The notes under the pieces are model-generated. The model had not been told where the DNA came from. It saw only the letters and a list, made by a program, of their open reading frames with translations, and made no database searches. From contig NZ_JOGB01000028.1 of the NCBI RefSeq assembly GCF_000719335.1, forward strand, positions 19,557-83,556: DNA of 64,000 bases, in the 5' to 3' direction. Origin of the DNA: Streptomyces sp. NRRL S-87 (GTDB lineage: Bacteria > Actinomycetota > Actinomycetes > Streptomycetales > Streptomycetaceae). The position numbers were made by a program, and so were the translations under genes. This document shows, one piece after another, positions 55,756 to 63,955 of the stretch (the first letter of the stretch is position 1; every line of letters begins with the position of its first letter).

Positions 55756-56553
55756 ATGCCGCGTGCACACCAAGCCGTCCGTCTCAGCCTGCATGCCGTC
55801 GCCGCGTCCGTCGTGATGGCCGCCTCCCTGGCCGCCGCCCCGACCACGGCCGTCGCGGACGGCCTGCCCTCGCAGTGGTGCACCGTCAACGGTGTGGAGG
55901 CCCCTCCCGGGAACGTCTACGGCACCGAGGGCGCCGACACGATCCTGTGCGAGAACGACGTCAAGAACGTGATCATCTACGGCGGCAAGGGCAACGACAA
56001 CATCCGCGTCAAGGGGATGCTGATCGACTCCCAGGTGCTCGGCGGCGACGGCGACGACACCCTCCAGGTCAACAACCTCGCCCCGCAGAACGACGACTCC
56101 TCGGTCCGCGGCGGCGCGGGCAACGACACGATCATCACCGCCCTCGTCGTCGGTACGGCCGAGCACGGCGCAGCCGTCTACGGCGACCACGGCAACGACA
56201 AGATCACCACGGGCAGCGTCATGGGCCAGCCCGGCCCGTACGAGCGCGGCGGCGGCCAGGTCTTCGGCAACGACGACGACGACTTCATCACCACCGGCAC
56301 CGTCGACCTCGGCGGGCGCGTGCTCGGCGGCAGCGGCGACGACACCGTCGAGCCGCGCGCGGTCGGTACGGAGTCGGCCGGCATCGTCCTGGGCGGCCCC
56401 GGCAACGACCGGATCCGCGGCCTGGCCGACACCGCCGTGACGATCGGCCCCGGCTACGGACAGGTCGACGGCGGACTGGGCACCGACGCGTGCAAGGTGA
56501 AGCACGCGTCGACGGGTGACCGGGTGCGCAGCTCCGTCGCCAACTGCCCCTGA
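55756..56553 (+). CDS. Secreted RTX-like calcium-binding repeat protein
   Basis: A 265-aa protein from ATG 55756 with GGGAG upstream. A Sec signal peptide (about residues 1-34, ending TAVADG) is followed by several glycine-Asp nonapeptides: GGKGNDNI, GGDGDDTL, GGAGNDTI, GGSGDDTV and GGPGNDRI. These are the RTX/hemolysin-type Ca-binding repeats that fold as a beta-roll. Two Cys near each end may form a disulfide. No catalytic domain is seen. It is exported by Sec; type I secretion is unlikely. Confidence 0.85.
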   Translation: MPRAHQAVRLSLHAVAASVVMAASLAAAPTTAVADGLPSQWCTVNGVEAPPGNVYGTEGADTILCENDVKNVIIYGGKGNDNIRVKGMLIDSQVLGGDGDDTLQVNNLAPQNDDSSVRGGAGNDTIITALVVGTAEHGAAVYGDHGNDKITTGSVMGQPGPYERGGGQVFGNDDDDFITTGTVDLGGRVLGGSGDDTVEPRAVGTESAGIVLGGPGNDRIRGLADTAVTIGPGYGQVDGGLGTDACKVKHASTGDRVRSSVANCP

Positions 56554-56662
56554 GCGTCCGCCGTCGGTCCGGGCGTCGGCTCCGTCCGACCCGGACCGGC
56601 CGGCCGACCGACGCCTCTCCCCGTGCCGAGGAGGTAAAGAGGTGAGGGCGGAGAACCGAGGG

Positions 56663-56697
56663 CTAAGAGCTGAGAGCTAAGAGCTGAGAGCTGAGAG
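56663..56697. repeat. 14-bp tandem repeat CTAAGAGCTGAGAG
   Basis: Two perfect copies (56663-56676 and 56677-56690) and half a third (CTGAGAG) lie between the RTX and MFS genes, in a relatively AT-rich patch. Such simple repeats can vary in copy number. Confidence 0.8.
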
Positions 56698-56769
56698 ATA
56701 CCGAAGGGTCCGGCGGATGTCCGCCGGGCCCTTCGGGCTGCTCGGGCCGCACCGGCTGTTCGGGCCCGC

Positions 56770-58404
56770 CTAACCCCTCGTGCCGCCGGGGTCCGCTGGC
56801 TCCCCGGCGCCCTTGACCCCGGGACCGCCCGGGGCCCCCGGACCACCCGGACCACCCGGACCTCCGGGCCCCCGCCCGTGCCCCCGAGGGGTCATGACCA
56901 ACCCCGCCGGGAGCATGCGCAGGGTGACCGCGGCTCCCAGCGCGAAGATGCCCGCCGCGACCGCGTACCCCGTGTGGTAGCCGTGCAGGACGGCGTCCGC
57001 CACCACCTCCGACCGGGCGGGTCCGCCCCGCGCGCGGCCGTGCTCGTACAGGTACGAGGCCGTCGCACCGGCGGCCAGGGTGCTCATCAGGGCGGTTCCG
57101 ACCGAGCCCCCCACCTGCCGCACCGCGGTGACCAGCGCCGAACCGACCCCGGCGTCCCGGGGCGCGACTCCCGCGGTCCCCAGGTTCATCGACGTCGACA
57201 TGATCAGCCCCATGCCGGCGCCCATCACCACCAGCGACGGGACCACGTGCGTGACGTACGGGCTGTCCACCTCGAGCCGCGTCATGCCGAGCAGCCCGCA
57301 GGCGGCCATCAGCATGCCCAGCGGGATGCGGGGGCGGGCGGGCAGCCACCGGCAGGCCGAACTGCCGCTCCCGATCGAACTGAGCAGGATCGAGGCCGAC
57401 ATGGGCATGAAGGCCAGGCCGGTGTGGGCGGGCCCCCAGCCGCGGATCCGCTGGAGGTAGTACGTGAGGAAGAGGAAGACCCCGAACATCCCGACCGCCG
57501 TCACGAACATCGCCAGCAGCGCCGCCCCGCGCACCCGGTCGAGCAGCACGCGCAGCGGAAGCAGCGGTTCCGGCGCCCGGCGCTGCCACCACACGAAGAC
57601 CCCCATCAGGGCGGCCCCGGCGAGCAGGAAGCCGTACGTGCGCCGCGAGCTCCAGCCGTACGTCCCCGCCTTCGCGAAGCCCTGCACCAGGCAGAACAGT
57701 CCGGTGGAGGCGAGCGCCGTGCCCGGCAGGTCCAGGTGGGGGCGCCGGGCGGGGGCCCGGCGGCTGAGCAGCAGCAGGCCCGGTCCGACGGCGAGGGCGG
57801 CCAGCAGGACGTTGACGTACATGGTCGAGCGCCAGCCCAGGTGCTGGGTGAGGACGCCGCCCAGCAGGAGGCCGACGGCCCCGCCGGAGCCGGCCAGCGC
57901 CCCGAACACGCCGAAGGCCCGGCCGCGTTCGGCGGGCTCGGTGAAGGTGGTGGTGAGGAGGGCGAGGGCGGCGGGCGCGAGCAGGGCGGCGCACGCGCCC
58001 TGCAGCGCCCGGCCCGCGACCAGGACGTGGAAGCCGTCGGCCGCGCCGCCGAGGGCGGAGGCCGCGGCGAAGCCGATCTGGCCGGCCAGGAACGCGCGCC
58101 GGTGGCCGAACAGGTCGGCGAGCCGGCCGCCGAGCAGCAGCAGGCTGCCGAACGCCATGGCGTAGGCGGTGATCACCCACTGGCGCTGCGCGTCGGAGAA
58201 TCCGAGGTCGGCCTGGGCGGAGGGCAGGGCGATGTTCACGATGGTGGCGTCGAGCGTGACCATCAGCTGGCCGAGACCGATCACGCCGAGGGTCCACCAG
58301 CGGCGCCGGTCGGGCGGCGCGTCGGGCCGGTCGCCGGCACCGGGGCCGCCGCCGGTACCGGTCGTGGTGCCGGCGTGGCCGGGCCCCGTGGGTTGTGTCG
58401 ACAT
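56770..58404 (-). CDS. DHA2-family MFS multidrug efflux transporter
   Basis: A 544-aa protein from ATG 58404 (MSTQPTGPGH). About 14 transmembrane helices are predicted. Motif A-like 'LLGGRLADLFGHRRAFLAG' and motif C-like 'GALAGSGGAVGLLLGGVLTQ' identify the EmrB/QacA family, proton-driven drug exporters. The C-terminus has a collagen-like stretch of about seven G-P/A-G triplets (GRGPGGPGGPGGPGAPGGPG), unusual for the family and perhaps recent repeat expansion. Confidence 0.93.
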   Translation of the reverse strand: MSTQPTGPGHAGTTTGTGGGPGAGDRPDAPPDRRRWWTLGVIGLGQLMVTLDATIVNIALPSAQADLGFSDAQRQWVITAYAMAFGSLLLLGGRLADLFGHRRAFLAGQIGFAAASALGGAADGFHVLVAGRALQGACAALLAPAALALLTTTFTEPAERGRAFGVFGALAGSGGAVGLLLGGVLTQHLGWRSTMYVNVLLAALAVGPGLLLLSRRAPARRPHLDLPGTALASTGLFCLVQGFAKAGTYGWSSRRTYGFLLAGAALMGVFVWWQRRAPEPLLPLRVLLDRVRGAALLAMFVTAVGMFGVFLFLTYYLQRIRGWGPAHTGLAFMPMSASILLSSIGSGSSACRWLPARPRIPLGMLMAACGLLGMTRLEVDSPYVTHVVPSLVVMGAGMGLIMSTSMNLGTAGVAPRDAGVGSALVTAVRQVGGSVGTALMSTLAAGATASYLYEHGRARGGPARSEVVADAVLHGYHTGYAVAAGIFALGAAVTLRMLPAGLVMTPRGHGRGPGGPGGPGGPGAPGGPGVKGAGEPADPGGTRG

Positions 58405-58590
58405 GCCGATCACTCCAGCGGGCCCCGGGGCCGCCGCCGGGTCGCCACGCCCGGCGGCGCGGTCGGGGGCGGCGCGATGACGTCCGTACGGACCAGCGGG
58501 GGGCCGCGGGGCCGACGTACGACGAGGCCCGCGCCCGGGGGCGGGGCGGGCCTCGTCGCGGGTGCGCCCTGGGGGCGCGGTGCCGCGGTC

Positions 58591-58660
58591 GTGCAGGTGG
58601 TGCAGGTGGTGCAGGTGGTGCGGTCGTACAGGTGCTGCAGGTGGTGCGGGTGGTGCGGTG
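58591..58660. repeat. 9-bp tandem repeats (GTGCAGGTG)
   Basis: Several imperfect copies of a 9-bp unit lie in the spacer between the MFS gene start and the bL37 gene end. No gene is supported there. Confidence 0.7.
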
Positions 58661-58661
58661 G

Positions 58662-58736
58662 TCAGGCGTTGGGGCGCTTGCCGTGGTTCGCCTTGCGCTT
58701 CTTGCGGGCGCGCCGCTTGTTGCCTCGCTTCGACAT
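58662..58736 (-). CDS. 50S ribosomal protein bL37 (24 aa)
   Basis: A 24-aa, very basic peptide, MSKRGNKRRARKK followed by RKANHGKRPNA. It starts at ATG 58736 with GGAGGA 6 nt upstream. The KANHGKRPNA end matches bL37, the small actinobacterial large-subunit protein found in mycobacterial cryo-EM structures. It is often missed in annotation because of its length. It lies alone between the MFS and DUF6479-like genes. Confidence 0.88.
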   Translation of the reverse strand: MSKRGNKRRARKKRKANHGKRPNA

Positions 58737-58863
58737 GGCCGTTCCTCCCTCGCTGCCGGGTCCTGCCGCGCAGGCCGGTGCCTGCGCGGTTCCAGTCTGG
58801 TCCGGTGGCGCCGAAGCCGCTCCCCAATGGTGTAAATGGGTGAAGGGGGGCAATACTTACCAC

Positions 58864-59223
58864 ATGGAAACTTTCGCTGACATATGGCCGTTCTTCGTTG
58901 TGGGAGTGGTTGTCAGTGCCTTCCTGCTCTTGGCCTTCTGGCTGGGCATGCGGGTACGGGACCGGGAGCCTGAACCACCCACACCGGAGAGCCAGCCGCA
59001 CCTGCCCCCCGGCGGAGCCATGCTGGAGGTGCAGGAGGAGCGGGAGCAGGTGGAGCTCCCCAAGGGCGGACTGCGCCCCCACGAAATGATGGGATACGGG
59101 AACTTCGGTAGCCGGTCGGCGTCCGACCCCCACCCCGACCAGATGATGGAGCCCGTGCACGAGGAGCCTTCGCAGCGCCAGCCCTCCAAGCGCCACTGGG
59201 GCCGCGGACACCTCGCCACCTGA
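58864..59223 (+). CDS. DUF6479-like single-pass membrane protein
   Basis: A 119-aa protein (METFADIWPF). One N-terminal transmembrane helix 'FFVVGVVVSAFLLLAFWLGM' is followed by 'RVRDREPEPP...PHLPPGGA', the typical junction of this family. The C-terminus is polar and disordered. Function unknown; family confined to Streptomyces and relatives as I recall. Confidence 0.75.
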   Translation: METFADIWPFFVVGVVVSAFLLLAFWLGMRVRDREPEPPTPESQPHLPPGGAMLEVQEEREQVELPKGGLRPHEMMGYGNFGSRSASDPHPDQMMEPVHEEPSQRQPSKRHWGRGHLAT

Positions 59224-59279
59224 CGGGGAGCCGCTTGACGGGACTCGGGGCCCGTCAGCGCGGCAGCGGGAAGGGACGG

Positions 59280-60476
59280 TCAGGCGGACGTCCGCTTGCG
59301 CGGGGCGGCGGTCTTCGAGGAGGCCGCCTTCTTCGTGCCCGCCGCGGCCGCCGTGCGGGCCGTCTTGGCGCCGGCGGCCGACTTCGAGGCCTTCTTCGCC
59401 GCCGCAGACTTGGCCGCCGTCGTCGACTTCCCGGTCGCGGACCCGGTGGCCGTGGACTTGGCTGCCGTGGACTTCGCGGCCGCCCCGCCCCGCGCGGCGG
59501 CCGTCTTCTTCGCCGTCGTGTCCTTCTTGGGCGCGGCGCGCTTCGCCCGTGCGGCCGTCGAGGTGGACTTCTTGCCGCCCACCGCCTTCGGCGCCGCGGC
59601 CGTCGCACCGCGGCCGCCGCCCGCGGCCCGCCGGATGGGCGTGACCTCGGCCGGCCCGCCCTCGCCCCCGCCTTCCTCCGCCGCCGCCTCGGGGGCGGCC
59701 TCGCCACGCGACACCCGGGCCGCCTGCACGCTCTTCTCCAGCGCCGCCATGAGGTCGATGACCTGCCCGCGCGGCTCGGCGGCCACCGGCTCCAGCCGCT
59801 CCCCCGAGGACTTCGCCGCGATGAGCTCCTCGACGGCGGTCCGGTAGTCGTCGTGCATGGAGTTCAGGTCCACCTCGCCGAGCGTGGCCATCAGGGCGTC
59901 GGCGAGGTCGAGCTCGGCCTCCCGGACGGTCACGTTCGTCTCGGGTGCGACCCCTTCCGGCGCCCGGATCTCGTCCGGCCACAGCAGCCCGTGCATGGCG
60001 ATCACGTCGTCCACGACCCGCAGCATGCCCAGCCGCTCCCGCCCGCGCAGGGCGAACTTCGCGATCGCCACCCGCCGGCTGCGCTTGAGCGCCTCGCGCA
60101 GCAGCGTGTAGGGCTTGGCGGCCGCGGCGCCGTTGGCCGCCAGGTAGTACGCGGCGTCCATCTGGAGCGGGTCGATCTCCTCGGCCGGCACGAAGGAGAC
60201 GATCTCGATGGTCTTCGCCGTGGGCAGCGGCAGGCCGGCCAGGTCGTCGTCCGTGATCGGGATGATCGAGCCGTCGACCTCCTCGTAGCCCTTGCCGATC
60301 TCGTCGGCGGCGAGCTCCTCGCCGTCGAGTTCGCAGACCTTGCGGTAGCGGACCCGACCGCCGTCGGCGACGTGGATCTGGCGGAAGGAGATCGAGTGGC
60401 TCTCGGTGGCGTTGACCAGCTTGATCGGGATGCTGACCAGCCCGAAGGAGATCGCCCCGTTCCAAATGGATCGCAC
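59280..60476 (-). CDS. ku: Bacterial Ku protein (NHEJ end-binding)
   Basis: A 398-aa protein from GTG 60476 with GGGA upstream. The Ku core 'RSIWNGAISFGLVSIPIKLVNATES' to about residue 255 includes 'DGEELAADEIGKGYE' and 'YYLAANGAAAAKPY'. A Lys/Ala/Thr-rich tail of about 140 residues (KSTAAKSTAT pattern) follows, typical of actinobacterial Ku, helping DNA and ligase binding. It binds double-strand ends and recruits LigD activities encoded divergently. Confidence 0.96.
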   Translation of the reverse strand: MRSIWNGAISFGLVSIPIKLVNATESHSISFRQIHVADGGRVRYRKVCELDGEELAADEIGKGYEEVDGSIIPITDDDLAGLPLPTAKTIEIVSFVPAEEIDPLQMDAAYYLAANGAAAAKPYTLLREALKRSRRVAIAKFALRGRERLGMLRVVDDVIAMHGLLWPDEIRAPEGVAPETNVTVREAELDLADALMATLGEVDLNSMHDDYRTAVEELIAAKSSGERLEPVAAEPRGQVIDLMAALEKSVQAARVSRGEAAPEAAAEEGGGEGGPAEVTPIRRAAGGGRGATAAAPKAVGGKKSTSTAARAKRAAPKKDTTAKKTAAARGGAAAKSTAAKSTATGSATGKSTTAAKSAAAKKASKSAAGAKTARTAAAAGTKKAASSKTAAPRKRTSA

Positions 60477-60554
60477 GATGCAGTCCCTTTCGTGCATATT
60501 TGCGACTAGCCGCAACATCTGCACCAGTTGCCCGGTTCGTGGGAGTCTCATCGT

Positions 60555-61451
60555 ATGACGCCGATCACAGAGGTGGAGGGGCGTCGGGTCGCGCTCAGCA
60601 ACCTCGACAAGGTGCTCTATCCGGAGACCGGGTTCACCAAGGGCGAGGTGGTGCACTACTACGCCACCGTCGCCGGCGCCCTGCTCGCCCACCTGCACGA
60701 CCGGCCCGTCTCCTTCCTGCGCTATCCGGACGGGGTGACGGGCGAGAAGTTCTTCACGAAGAACCCGCCGCCGGGCACGCCCGGGTGGGTGAGGACCGCG
60801 CGCGTGCCGCGCTCGGAGGACGAGCGGGCCGAGCAGGTCCTCGTGCAGGACCTGGCGAGCCTGGTGTGGGCGGCGAACCTGGTCGTGGAGTTCCACGTCC
60901 ACCAGTGGCGGGCCGAGGACCCCGGGGTCGCCGACCGGATGGTCTTCGACCTCGACCCGGGGGCGCCGGCCTCGGTGGTGGAGTGCTGCACGGTCGCGCT
61001 GTGGCTGCGCGAGCGGCTGGCCGCGGACGGCTTCCACGTGTACGCCAAGACGTCGGGGTCGAAGGGGCTGCACCTGTCGGTGCCGCTCGAGCCGACCCCG
61101 TCCGGGGAGGTGTCGGCGTACGCGAAGGCACTCGCGCAGGAGGCGGAGCGGGACCTGCCCGGCCTGGTCGTGCACCGGATGGCGAAGGCGCTGCGGCCGG
61201 GGAAGGTGTTCGTCGACCACAGCCAGAACGCGGCCGCCAAGACCACCGCCGCGCCGTACACCCTGCGCGCCCGGTCCCGGCCGACGGTCTCGGCGCCGGT
61301 GTCCTGGGACGAGGTGGCGGGCTGCCGGCGGCCGGAGGAGCTGGTGTTCCTCACCGGGGACGTGATCGAGCGCCTGGAACGGGACGGGGACCTCTTCGGG
61401 CCGCTGATCAACCTGAACCGGGCGCGGGCGCTGCCGGGGCGGGCGCCGTGA
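60555..61451 (+). CDS. LigD-type NHEJ DNA polymerase/primase domain protein
   Basis: A 298-aa stand-alone LigD polymerase (AEP superfamily): 'VALSNLDKVLYPETGFTKGEVVHYY', 'FFTKNPPPGTPGWV', the metal-binding 'MVFDLDPG' and 'KTSGSKGLHLSVPL', 'VFVDHSQN'. It fills gaps at broken ends with ribo- or deoxynucleotides. In other bacteria it is fused to ligase in LigD; here it is a separate gene, 78 bp from the divergent ku gene. Its 3' end lies in the 56-bp tandem repeat. Confidence 0.95.
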   Translation: MTPITEVEGRRVALSNLDKVLYPETGFTKGEVVHYYATVAGALLAHLHDRPVSFLRYPDGVTGEKFFTKNPPPGTPGWVRTARVPRSEDERAEQVLVQDLASLVWAANLVVEFHVHQWRAEDPGVADRMVFDLDPGAPASVVECCTVALWLRERLAADGFHVYAKTSGSKGLHLSVPLEPTPSGEVSAYAKALAQEAERDLPGLVVHRMAKALRPGKVFVDHSQNAAAKTTAAPYTLRARSRPTVSAPVSWDEVAGCRRPEELVFLTGDVIERLERDGDLFGPLINLNRARALPGRAP

Positions 61452-61600
61452 CCCGGGGCGGGCGCACCCCGGCCGCCGTCCAGGACCTGTCGGGGCAGGG
61501 GCCGTGACCCGGGGCGGGCGCACCACCGCCGCCGTCCGCGCCCTGCCGGGGCGGGCGCCGTGATCCGGGTCGCGCTCGCCGCCGCCGTCCGGTCCCTGCC
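61430..61600 (+). repeat. 56-bp tandem repeat at the polymerase-ligase gene junction
   Basis: Three near-copies with a period of exactly 56 bp (GCCGTGA at 61445, 61501 and 61557). The first covers the polymerase stop, the last the start of the ligase. As 56 is not a multiple of 3, the three GTGs fall in different frames. The first two open 19-codon frames that each end in a TGA overlapping the next GTG (GTGA). Confidence 0.88.
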
Positions 61601-62591
61601 GCGGGGGCCCGGTCTGGCGTACGAGCCGAAGTTCGACGGGCACCGGGTGGTGGTCCGGCGTACCGCCGACGAGGTGGTGCTGCAGGCACGCTCCGGTCGG
61701 ACCGTCACGCGCGCCTTCCCGGACCTGGCCGCCGCGGCGCGGGCGCTGCCGCCCGGCACCACCCTCGACGGGGAGGTAGTCGTCTGGCACGCGGGCCGCA
61801 CCGACTTCGCGCTGGTGCAGCGCCGGGCGGCGGCCGCGAGCGAGACCCGGGCCGCCGCGCTCGCGCGGAGCCTGCCGGCGTCGTACGCCGCGTTCGACGT
61901 GCTCGACCTCGGCGGGCTCGACGTGAGGCCCCGGCCGTACGAGGAACGCCGCGCGCTGCTGGTCGACCTGCTGCTCCCGCTCGGGCCGCCACTGCAGCCC
62001 GTCCCGATGACGACCGATCCCGAGCTGGCCGCGACCTGGTACGAGACGCTGCCCGCGAGCGGTATCGAGGGGCTGGTGATCAAGCGGCTGGACCAGCCCT
62101 ATCCGACGGGGCGGCGGGCCTGGCGCAAGCTCCGGCACACGGACACGACGGACGCGGCGGCGGTCGGGTACACGGGCCCGGCCCGACGGCCGAGCGCGCT
62201 GGTCCTGGTACTGCCGGACGACGACGCCCCGGTGGTCTCCAGCCCGCTGTCGACGGCGCTGCGGACGGAGACGGCGCAGGCGCTTCGGGTGGCGGGTGCG
62301 TCCGGGGGGACCGGGGTGAGCGGGGCGACCGGGGTGTCCGGGGCACGGAGCGGGGCGGCAGGCGGCCGTGGTGCGGGAGGCGAAGCCGCTGCCGAGGCCC
62401 CCGACGCCGACGCGGGAGCGGAGGCGGGGGCGGGGGCGGACGGGACCGTGACGGCCATCGGGCTCGGGGAGGTGCCGTACCACGCGCTGGACCCGCCGCT
62501 CACCGTCGAGGTACGGCACGCCACGACCCGGCATCCCCCGCCGGAGGTGCTGCGGGTGCGGCTGGACGACCTCGGCGGGCCCGGCGTGTGA
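61560..62591 (+). CDS. ATP-dependent DNA ligase (LigC/LigD-ligase type)
   Basis: A 343-aa protein from GTG 61560, overlapping a vestigial upstream frame. The nucleotidyl motif 'YEPKFDGHRVVV' has Lys24 for AMP attachment. 'LDGEVVVW' (motif III) and 'GIEGLVIKR' (motif IV) follow, and 'RAWRKLRHTDT' resembles motif V. A Gly/Ala-rich, repeat-encoded stretch sits before the C-terminal OB-fold residues. It would seal NHEJ ends together with Ku and the separate polymerase. Confidence 0.93.
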   Translation: MIRVALAAAVRSLPRGPGLAYEPKFDGHRVVVRRTADEVVLQARSGRTVTRAFPDLAAAARALPPGTTLDGEVVVWHAGRTDFALVQRRAAAASETRAAALARSLPASYAAFDVLDLGGLDVRPRPYEERRALLVDLLLPLGPPLQPVPMTTDPELAATWYETLPASGIEGLVIKRLDQPYPTGRRAWRKLRHTDTTDAAAVGYTGPARRPSALVLVLPDDDAPVVSSPLSTALRTETAQALRVAGASGGTGVSGATGVSGARSGAAGGRGAGGEAAAEAPDADAGAEAGAGADGTVTAIGLGEVPYHALDPPLTVEVRHATTRHPPPEVLRVRLDDLGGPGV

Positions 62592-62694
62592 CGGGCCGGG
62601 CACGGGGGTGCGTCCGCTCTCTTGCCGCCGGGTGCACGTGCTGGTCCCATGGCCTGGGGGGCCGGGGGGTGCCCGGACCCAGGGGGTGTCGGGG

Positions 62695-63507
62695 ATGAGT
62701 GGACTGAGGGTGGTACCGGGGCTGCTCCACGGCGGCCACCGGCTGTGGGTGAGCCTGCCGGACGGCCGTACGGTCGGCTGGTACGACCGCGACGCCGGTC
62801 GGGTCAACCTGGTCGACGCCGCGCAGCGGGACGCGGTGCTCGCGGCCCTCGGCCCGTACCTCGTGGGCGCCTACACCGTCGGCCCACCGCCCGTCCCGAC
62901 CCCGGCCGAGCTGGCCCGGCTGGCACTGCACCCGGACGACGACCTGGCCCCGAACCGACCGGGTGAGCCGCTGCTCGGCGAGCTCGCGTACGGGGCACCG
63001 GGCCGCCGGTCCCGAGGGCTGCGGCACGACCTGCTGGCGCAGCAGCGGTTCGGCGCGGAACTGGACGCGCTCGAGGGGCTCGGGTGGCGGGTGCTGCACG
63101 CGGTGCCGCTGCCGGGAACCGGCGCCCCTGCGGGGCCCGCGCAGATCGACCACCTGCTGATCGGGCCGGGCGGGGTGTTCGCGGTGCGGACGGCGGCGGG
63201 GCGGCGGCAGCGGGTCTCGGTCGGGGACCTCCTCCTCTCGGTGGGCCGGTCCGAACCGCGTCCGGAGCCCCGCTGGGTCCGGCGGGCGGCGGAGCAGGCC
63301 GCGCACGCACTGACCGCCACGGTCACGCCGGTGCTGGCGGTGGTGGACGCGGCCCGGGTCACGGTGGCGCCGACACTGCGGGACGTCCGGGTGGTGAGGG
63401 AGACCGAGGCGGGGGTGCTCGGGCGGTCCGGCGGGGTCCTCAAACCGGCCGACGTCGACGGGCTGCACGCCATGGCCCGCGACCGGCGCACGTGGTCCAC
63501 GGTCTGA
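62695..63507 (+). CDS. NERD-type protein, chromosomal copy
   Basis: A 270-aa protein from ATG 62695 with AGGGGG upstream. It parallels the AICE NERD protein along its length: 'HRLWVSLPDGRTVGWYDRDAGRVNL', 'DLAPNRPGEPL', 'QRFGAELDALEGLGWRVLHAVPL' and 'QIDHLLIGPGGVFAVRTAAGRR'. The NERD nuclease-like core carries the same ID-H pattern, but the NTK of the AICE copy reads RTA here, so the catalytic lysine may be missing. Function unknown. Confidence 0.82.
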   Translation: MSGLRVVPGLLHGGHRLWVSLPDGRTVGWYDRDAGRVNLVDAAQRDAVLAALGPYLVGAYTVGPPPVPTPAELARLALHPDDDLAPNRPGEPLLGELAYGAPGRRSRGLRHDLLAQQRFGAELDALEGLGWRVLHAVPLPGTGAPAGPAQIDHLLIGPGGVFAVRTAAGRRQRVSVGDLLLSVGRSEPRPEPRWVRRAAEQAAHALTATVTPVLAVVDAARVTVAPTLRDVRVVRETEAGVLGRSGGVLKPADVDGLHAMARDRRTWSTV

Positions 63508-63690
63508 GCCGGCTGCCCCGGTCGGACGTGCGTCACCGTCACTGGGCGCCGGTCCGGCCGCGTGCGGAGGTGGTGCGAGCCGTTGCCCTACGGCGCTGGT
63601 CCCCCACCCACCCTTTCACCGTTTCCCAGGGCTTCGCCCCGGCCCCTCGAGCCTCCGCGACGAAGCCCACTCCACCGAGGCCCCGTCGAG

Positions 63691-63735
63691 CGCCCTCCGA
63701 CATAGCGCCCTCGGACATAGCGCCCTCCGCCATAC
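63691..63735. repeat. 15-bp tandem repeat, three copies
   Basis: Units CGCCCTCCGACATAG, CGCCCTCGGACATAG and CGCCCTCCGCCATAC follow each other without gaps at 63691, 63706 and 63721. Non-coding. Confidence 0.85.
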
Positions 63736-63832
63736 GGGAAAGCCCTCAAGGCACCGCCCCACGCCGACCCGCCGGCAAGCACCCGGGTCCCCGTCTCACG
63801 AGAGTGCCGCCCCGTGGTGTGTGGGGGAGGCG

Positions 63833-63955
63833 GTTGACAGGGGTGGCAGGCTGGACCGGAGGCAGGCCCGGGCCAGGGGTGGCCGAAGGCCAGGGCGAAG
63901 CCCCAAAGCCCCTGGGGTGGGCCTGCCGCAGGGCCTGCAGGCCGCCCCTGTCAAC
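63833..63955. repeat. Inverted repeat with GTTGACAGGGG ends
   Basis: GTTGACAGGGGTGG at 63833-63846 pairs with CCGCCCCTGTCAAC at 63942-63955 (13 of 14 bases). The GC-rich 95 bp between are also rich in shorter complementary blocks. It may be a small non-autonomous insertion or a complex terminator. Confidence 0.6.

Noticed and set aside
56770..60465. One continuous 1231-codon minus-strand frame joining Ku and the MFS permease
   Set aside because: The parts match two unrelated families. It only appears when Ku, bL37 and the spacer are read through in one frame without regard to start sites. The Ku C-terminal part there is in another frame than real Ku.
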